Shown here: piece after piece, positions 50,681 to 54,010 of the stretch
Position numbering within the stretch: the first letter of the stretch is position 1
How the letters are laid out: every line of letters starts with the position of its first letter
Program-made: the position numbers and the translations under genes
Notes under the pieces: model-generated
Told to the model about the DNA's origin: nothing
The model's input: the letters and a program-made list of their open reading frames with translations, nothing else
Databases searched by the model: none
Origin: an uncultured Collinsella sp.
Lineage (GTDB): Bacteria; Actinomycetota; Coriobacteriia; Coriobacteriales; Coriobacteriaceae
Length of the DNA stretch: 54,010 nt
Direction: 5' to 3'
Assembly: GCA_902490365.1 (NCBI GenBank)
Contig: CABUDQ010000008.1
Location: forward strand, 1-54,010

Positions 50681-51953
50681 GGACCTCCCTGCGCGCATGG
50701 ACCAAGCCGGAATCATCGACTCCGATGATAGCAACATCGAGCAGGCACGGGGCTGTAAGTCCACAGGTATCGTCAAGACGGGCATGATGGAACGAACCGA
50801 GCGTCAGGCTGTCACCATACTCGAGCACGGCACGCTCGACAGTGCCCACGCGACGACGAGCATCGGCAATAGCGAGCTCCTGCGCCGTGTCTCGCATACG
50901 ACGGCTGCGCTCGGCCATAACCTCGGGCGGCACCTGGTCGGGCATGTCGGCAGCAAGGGTACCGGGACGCTTGCTATAGCGGAACACGTGCATACGCGAG
51001 AAACCCACACGGCGGCACAGCGCCAGCGACTCCTCGAACTCCTCGTCCGTCTCACCAGGAAAACCGACGATGACGTCGCACGAAAGAGACGCCTGCGGCA
51101 GGATGGCGCGAATCATGCGCACCGTGTCCTCAAAGGCCTCGGCACTATAGGGACGACCCATGCGATGCAGCGTCGCCGTACAGCCGGACTGCACGGGCAG
51201 GTGCAAAAACGGGGCAATACGCTGCGGATAGCGCGCCATAACCTTAAGCAGGCGCTCAGAGATATCCATGGGTTCGACCGAGGAAATGCGCACATGCGCA
51301 ATAGTCGTGCGCTCCATGATGGCCTCGAGCAGCTCATCGATTTCGACATGCTCGTCGGTCGCGCTCTTGCCATCGTAGGCACCCAGGTTCACACCGGTCA
51401 GCACCACCTCGGGCACGCCGGCCTCCTGGGCCTCGCGAACTTGCTCAAGCACGGACTCGACAGGCACGGAGCGCTCGGGGCCGCGCGCCTTCCACACAAT
51501 GCAATAGGTGCAGCGATGGTTGCAGCCGTCCTGGATCTTCACGCCCAGGCGAGAGCGACCGAGCGCATCGACCACCTCGCCATCGCTGCAGGCGGGAACG
51601 CTATCGGACTCAACGCCCAGCACCTCGCAGACACGTTCGGCGACATCGATCTTGGACGGCTCGGCGATCACGCGATCCGAAAGCTCCAACAGCTCCTCGG
51701 GATGCAAATTGACCACGCAACCGGTCACGAGCACATAGGGCTCATTTGGATGGGCCAGCGCATGACGGACGGCCTTACGGGTCTTGGCCTCGGCCTCGCC
51801 CGTAACGGCACAGGTGTTAATGACGATCAAATCGGCATCCTGGGGCTCCACAATAGCAAAGCCCAGGCGCATAAGATCGGCAGTGATACGGTCAGACTCA
51901 ACCCGGTTGACACGGCAGCCGAGGTTGACGACGGAAATATGGGGTGCGAGCAC
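50661..51953 (-). CDS. mtaB: tRNA t6A37 methylthiotransferase MtaB
   Basis: A 430-residue radical-SAM enzyme forming ms2t6A37 in tRNA. NLGCRVNRVESDRI, NTCAVTGEAEAKTRKA and GCVV supply the auxiliary cluster cysteines; the radical-SAM site is GCNHRCTYCIVWKARG. GCRVN..ES is the MtaB-type variant. The start is GTG with AAGGAG five bases upstream, overlapping the dnaJ stop region. The gene order dnaJ-mtaB-phoH is like Firmicutes. Confidence 0.95.
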   Translation of the reverse strand: MLAPHISVVNLGCRVNRVESDRITADLMRLGFAIVEPQDADLIVINTCAVTGEAEAKTRKAVRHALAHPNEPYVLVTGCVVNLHPEELLELSDRVIAEPSKIDVAERVCEVLGVESDSVPACSDGEVVDALGRSRLGVKIQDGCNHRCTYCIVWKARGPERSVPVESVLEQVREAQEAGVPEVVLTGVNLGAYDGKSATDEHVEIDELLEAIMERTTIAHVRISSVEPMDISERLLKVMARYPQRIAPFLHLPVQSGCTATLHRMGRPYSAEAFEDTVRMIRAILPQASLSCDVIVGFPGETDEEFEESLALCRRVGFSRMHVFRYSKRPGTLAADMPDQVPPEVMAERSRRMRDTAQELAIADARRRVGTVERAVLEYGDSLTLGSFHHARLDDTCGLTAPCLLDVAIIGVDDSGLVHARREVHGSLED

Positions 51954-51962
51954 GCGGGCTCC

Positions 51963-53111
51963 TTAATCGAGGATATCGTCGAGGGCACTCTTAATACGGT
52001 CGGTCACCGACTTCTTACCGGAAGCGACGTCATCGCCCATCTCGTCGGCAAAAGCACGGAGCAGCTCGCGTTGCTTATTGGAAAGATTGGTGGGAACGAC
52101 CACGCGCAGTTGCACGATCAGGCGGCCACGCGAACCGCCACCGCCAATGCGCGGCATGCCGTAATTATTGACGCTCACGGTGTCGCCGTACTGGGCGCCG
52201 GCGGGAACCGTCACCTTAACGACCTCGTCGGGCATAATGCCCTCGACCTCGATCTCGCAGCCGAGCGCAGCCTGCGCAATCGAGATATCGCTCACCAGGT
52301 ACAGGTCGTCACTGTTGCGCTTAAAGCGCTCATGGTCGGCAACGCGCACGTTGACAATCAGGTCGCCCGAAGGCTCGCCGCGAAGGCCGGCCTCGCCAAA
52401 GCCGCTCACACGCAGCTGGCGACCGGTCGAAACGCCGGCGGGAATATCGATGTCGATCTTTTCGTGCGAAGGCGTGCGGCCCTGACCGTCGCAAGTCTCG
52501 CAGGGATGGTCGATAACCGTGCCCTCGCCATGGCAGTCGGGGCAAGGCGAGGAAGACTGAACCTGGCCCAAAAACGATCGCTGAACCGTCGTGACGTAGC
52601 CCGTACCGTGGCAGCGACTGCACTGCTTTTCCTGTGCACCCTCGGCCCTACCGGTACCGTTGCAGTCCTCGCAAGGAGCAAGGCGATCATAGCTGATCGT
52701 CTTTTTGCAGCCGAGCGCCGCCTCCTCGAGCGTCACCGAAAGCGAGATGGCCATGTCACGTCCGCGACGACGCTCACGACGGCCGCGGGCGCCACCGCCG
52801 GCACCGCCGCCAAAAAACGACGAGAACAGGTCGTCCATGCCCATGCCACCAAAGATATCGTTGATGTCGACATAACCAGAGCCACCGGGGCCGTCCGCGG
52901 TGCCGTAACGGTCGTAGTTAGCACGCTTCTGCTCATCGGAAAGAACGGAATAGGCCTCGTTGAGCTCCTTGAACTTGGCCTCGGCCTCGGGGTCGTCCGA
53001 AACATCCGGATGTACGGTACGGGCCTTCTTTAGAAACGCACGCTTAATCGTCCGCGCGTCGGCATCCCTGTCGACGCCAAGCACCTCGTAGTAATCCCTA
53101 TTTTCCGACAC
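51963..53111 (-). CDS. dnaJ: Chaperone protein DnaJ
   Basis: A 382-residue type I Hsp40. The J domain has HPD at residues 34-36 (TVHPDVSDD). A short Gly-rich region with FGGMGMDDLF follows, then four zinc repeats CEDCNGTG, CSRCHGTG, CPDCHGEG and CETCDGQG, and the two C-terminal substrate domains (IDIDIPAGVSTGRQLRVSGFGEAG, IAQAALGCEIEV). The start is GTG after AAGGATTCGGTC; upstream in-frame residues are not J-domain-like. No dnaK or grpE is in the window; a second DnaJ-like gene lies just upstream. Confidence 0.96.
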   Translation of the reverse strand: MSENRDYYEVLGVDRDADARTIKRAFLKKARTVHPDVSDDPEAEAKFKELNEAYSVLSDEQKRANYDRYGTADGPGGSGYVDINDIFGGMGMDDLFSSFFGGGAGGGARGRRERRRGRDMAISLSVTLEEAALGCKKTISYDRLAPCEDCNGTGRAEGAQEKQCSRCHGTGYVTTVQRSFLGQVQSSSPCPDCHGEGTVIDHPCETCDGQGRTPSHEKIDIDIPAGVSTGRQLRVSGFGEAGLRGEPSGDLIVNVRVADHERFKRNSDDLYLVSDISIAQAALGCEIEVEGIMPDEVVKVTVPAGAQYGDTVSVNNYGMPRIGGGGSRGRLIVQLRVVVPTNLSNKQRELLRAFADEMGDDVASGKKSVTDRIKSALDDILD

Positions 53112-53192
53112 GACCGAATCCTTCCGACTTTCATTATTGTCACAGTGCGTCCTATACCCAAGCTGGGCCGACCGCAAACAAAGGGTTTGATG

Positions 53193-54010
53193 TTATTGCA
53201 TTTGATACGGCGAAAGCATGGCCCGTTGCGAGCAGCTCGCGAACCAAACCGACACGAGCGCGAACATGAAGCCGTTGGCAAAACCGTTGGCAAACTGCAT
53301 CGCACCGCGCTTCCACCACAGCAGGCTGCGATGAAGCACACCGTCCGAAAGCACCATGAACAGGCCCATGGTAAACGGAATAAAGCACATCACGGCAAAG
53401 GCCGAGAACACGCCCGAGATGGCCGACAGCACCAAAAACGGCGCCACAATGCCCATCAGGTAAAAGCCAGTACGAGCTTTGCCTTCCAAGCGCTCGGCCT
53501 CAACATGGGCGCGGCCGACCAGGTCGCCGCCCGCGGCACCGTTAGTGCCAGCATGGCCCATGCCGCCAATGCGGACCTCGTCGCCGTCATGCGTGCCGGC
53601 AGGAAACTCAATCGTCTGCTCGGAGGTCACACGGGTTCGCCCGCTGCCACCGCAATCGGGGCAGGGGTCGGCCACGACCTTACCGGAACCGCCGCACTCG
53701 GGGCAGACCGACTGGAACGTGCCCGCACCAAACAGGAAGGACAGGTCGACGTCGATGTGGCCGCGGCCACCGCAGCTCGGGCAGGTATGGGCATGCTCAG
53801 ACGAAACGGAGCCCGAGCCGCCGCAGTTGCTACAGGTATCGAAGCGCGTGTAGCGGACGGTCTTGCGGGCACCGCCCTTGGCCTCCTTGGCGTCGAGTTT
53901 GATATCGACGACCACGTTGGCGCCGTTCTCGGGATTGTAGGCAGCCTGGCCGCGGACAAATCTTTCCAATTGGGAATAATGGATACGTATGTTTCTACTT
54001 TTTTCAGCGT
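53193..54010 (-). CDS. Membrane-anchored DnaJ-like zinc-finger protein (partial, start outside window)
   Basis: The frame is open to the window end, so the N-terminus is missing; whether it has a J domain cannot be seen. The visible part has a short DnaJ-type segment (VVVDIKLDAKEAKGGARKTV), four CxxCxGxG zinc repeats (CSNCGGSG, CPSCGGRG, CPECGGSG, CPDCGGSG), the beginning of C-terminal domain I (IEFPAGTHDGDEVRIGGMG ... GGDL), and then, where the rest of the substrate domain should be, about 90 residues with three hydrophobic spans (FYLMGIVAPFLVLSAISGVF, FAVMCFIPFTMGLFMVL, FANGFMFALVSVWFA). It is co-directional with dnaJ, 81 bp apart. The architecture is unusual and function is unknown. Confidence 0.8.
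   Translation of the reverse strand, partial: AEKSRNIRIHYSQLERFVRGQAAYNPENGANVVVDIKLDAKEAKGGARKTVRYTRFDTCSNCGGSGSVSSEHAHTCPSCGGRGHIDVDLSFLFGAGTFQSVCPECGGSGKVVADPCPDCGGSGRTRVTSEQTIEFPAGTHDGDEVRIGGMGHAGTNGAAGGDLVGRAHVEAERLEGKARTGFYLMGIVAPFLVLSAISGVFSAFAVMCFIPFTMGLFMVLSDGVLHRSLLWWKRGAMQFANGFANGFMFALVSVWFASCSQRAMLSPYQMQ

Overview
The window looks like a chromosomal segment of a Coriobacteriia-type actinobacterium, most likely Collinsella or a close relative. This is an inference from gene content. The DNA is G+C rich. The LexA boxes are of the Gram-positive/actinobacterial type (GAAC-N4-GTTC). lexA, a LysM gene and nrdR are ordered as in mycobacteria, and pgsA-like, FHA (GarA-like) and MerR/FtsR-like genes are ordered as in other actinobacteria. 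The cinA-recA, rny-spoVS and phoH-ybeY-dgkA-era-recO blocks follow the order familiar from Firmicutes. No rRNA, CRISPR array, prophage or intact insertion sequence was found. One tRNA gene (Pro, anticodon GGG) is present.

Layout. 1-8309 (+) is a tight housekeeping run: DUF512 protein (start outside the window), der, plsY, gpsA, rpe, cysteine desulfurase, Nif3-like protein, zinc-ribbon coiled-coil protein and coaBC. tRNA-Pro follows with its own promoter and terminator. 9075-13691 (-) is a distinctly more G+C-rich cassette encoding a lantibiotic-immunity-type ABC transporter (LanF, LanE, LanG-like), a 60-residue membrane protein and a two-component system (LanR/LanK-like). No lantibiotic precursor or modification gene accompanies it. 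14088-18942 (+) holds a CDP-alcohol phosphatidyltransferase, a GarA-like FHA protein, an FtsR-like MerR regulator, apt, a secreted NlpC/P60 hydrolase and a DegV protein. 19016-22140 has DUF1836 and trxB (-), and a diacylglycerol glucosyltransferase/MGDG-synthase-like gene (+).

22534-25438 is a DNA-damage and nucleotide cluster: dut, nrdR and a LysM protein (-) diverge from lexA and a membrane acyltransferase-like gene (+) across three LexA boxes. 25423-43500 (-) is a long run of mostly RNA, DNA and envelope functions: hflX, miaA, miaB, spoVS, a GHKL ATPase, rny, recX, recA (with its own LexA box), cinA, pgsA, rimO, yajQ, a RodZ-like protein, ftsK and rnj. 44141-54010 (-) holds pnp, rpsO, recO, era, dgkA, ybeY, phoH, mtaB, dnaJ and a second, membrane-anchored DnaJ-like protein cut by the window end.

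The most unusual signal is not a gene. Two intergenic regions (22141-22533 and 43501-44140) each carry a head-to-head pair of long palindromes built on one principle. A conserved 34-69 nt core sits inside perfect 23-38 bp inverted arms, and most of the arm sequence is unique to each copy. In the 43.7-44.1 kb pair the core hairpin stem differs between copies by fully compensatory base changes. These look like two families of BIME/REPIN-like mobile or structured elements. Other points of interest are the DnaJ-like protein whose C-terminal substrate domain is replaced by membrane segments, the GHKL ATPase between rny and spoVS, an 11-bp iteron array upstream of recA, and a Shine-Dalgarno-like sequence displayed in the loop of a 15-bp hairpin.
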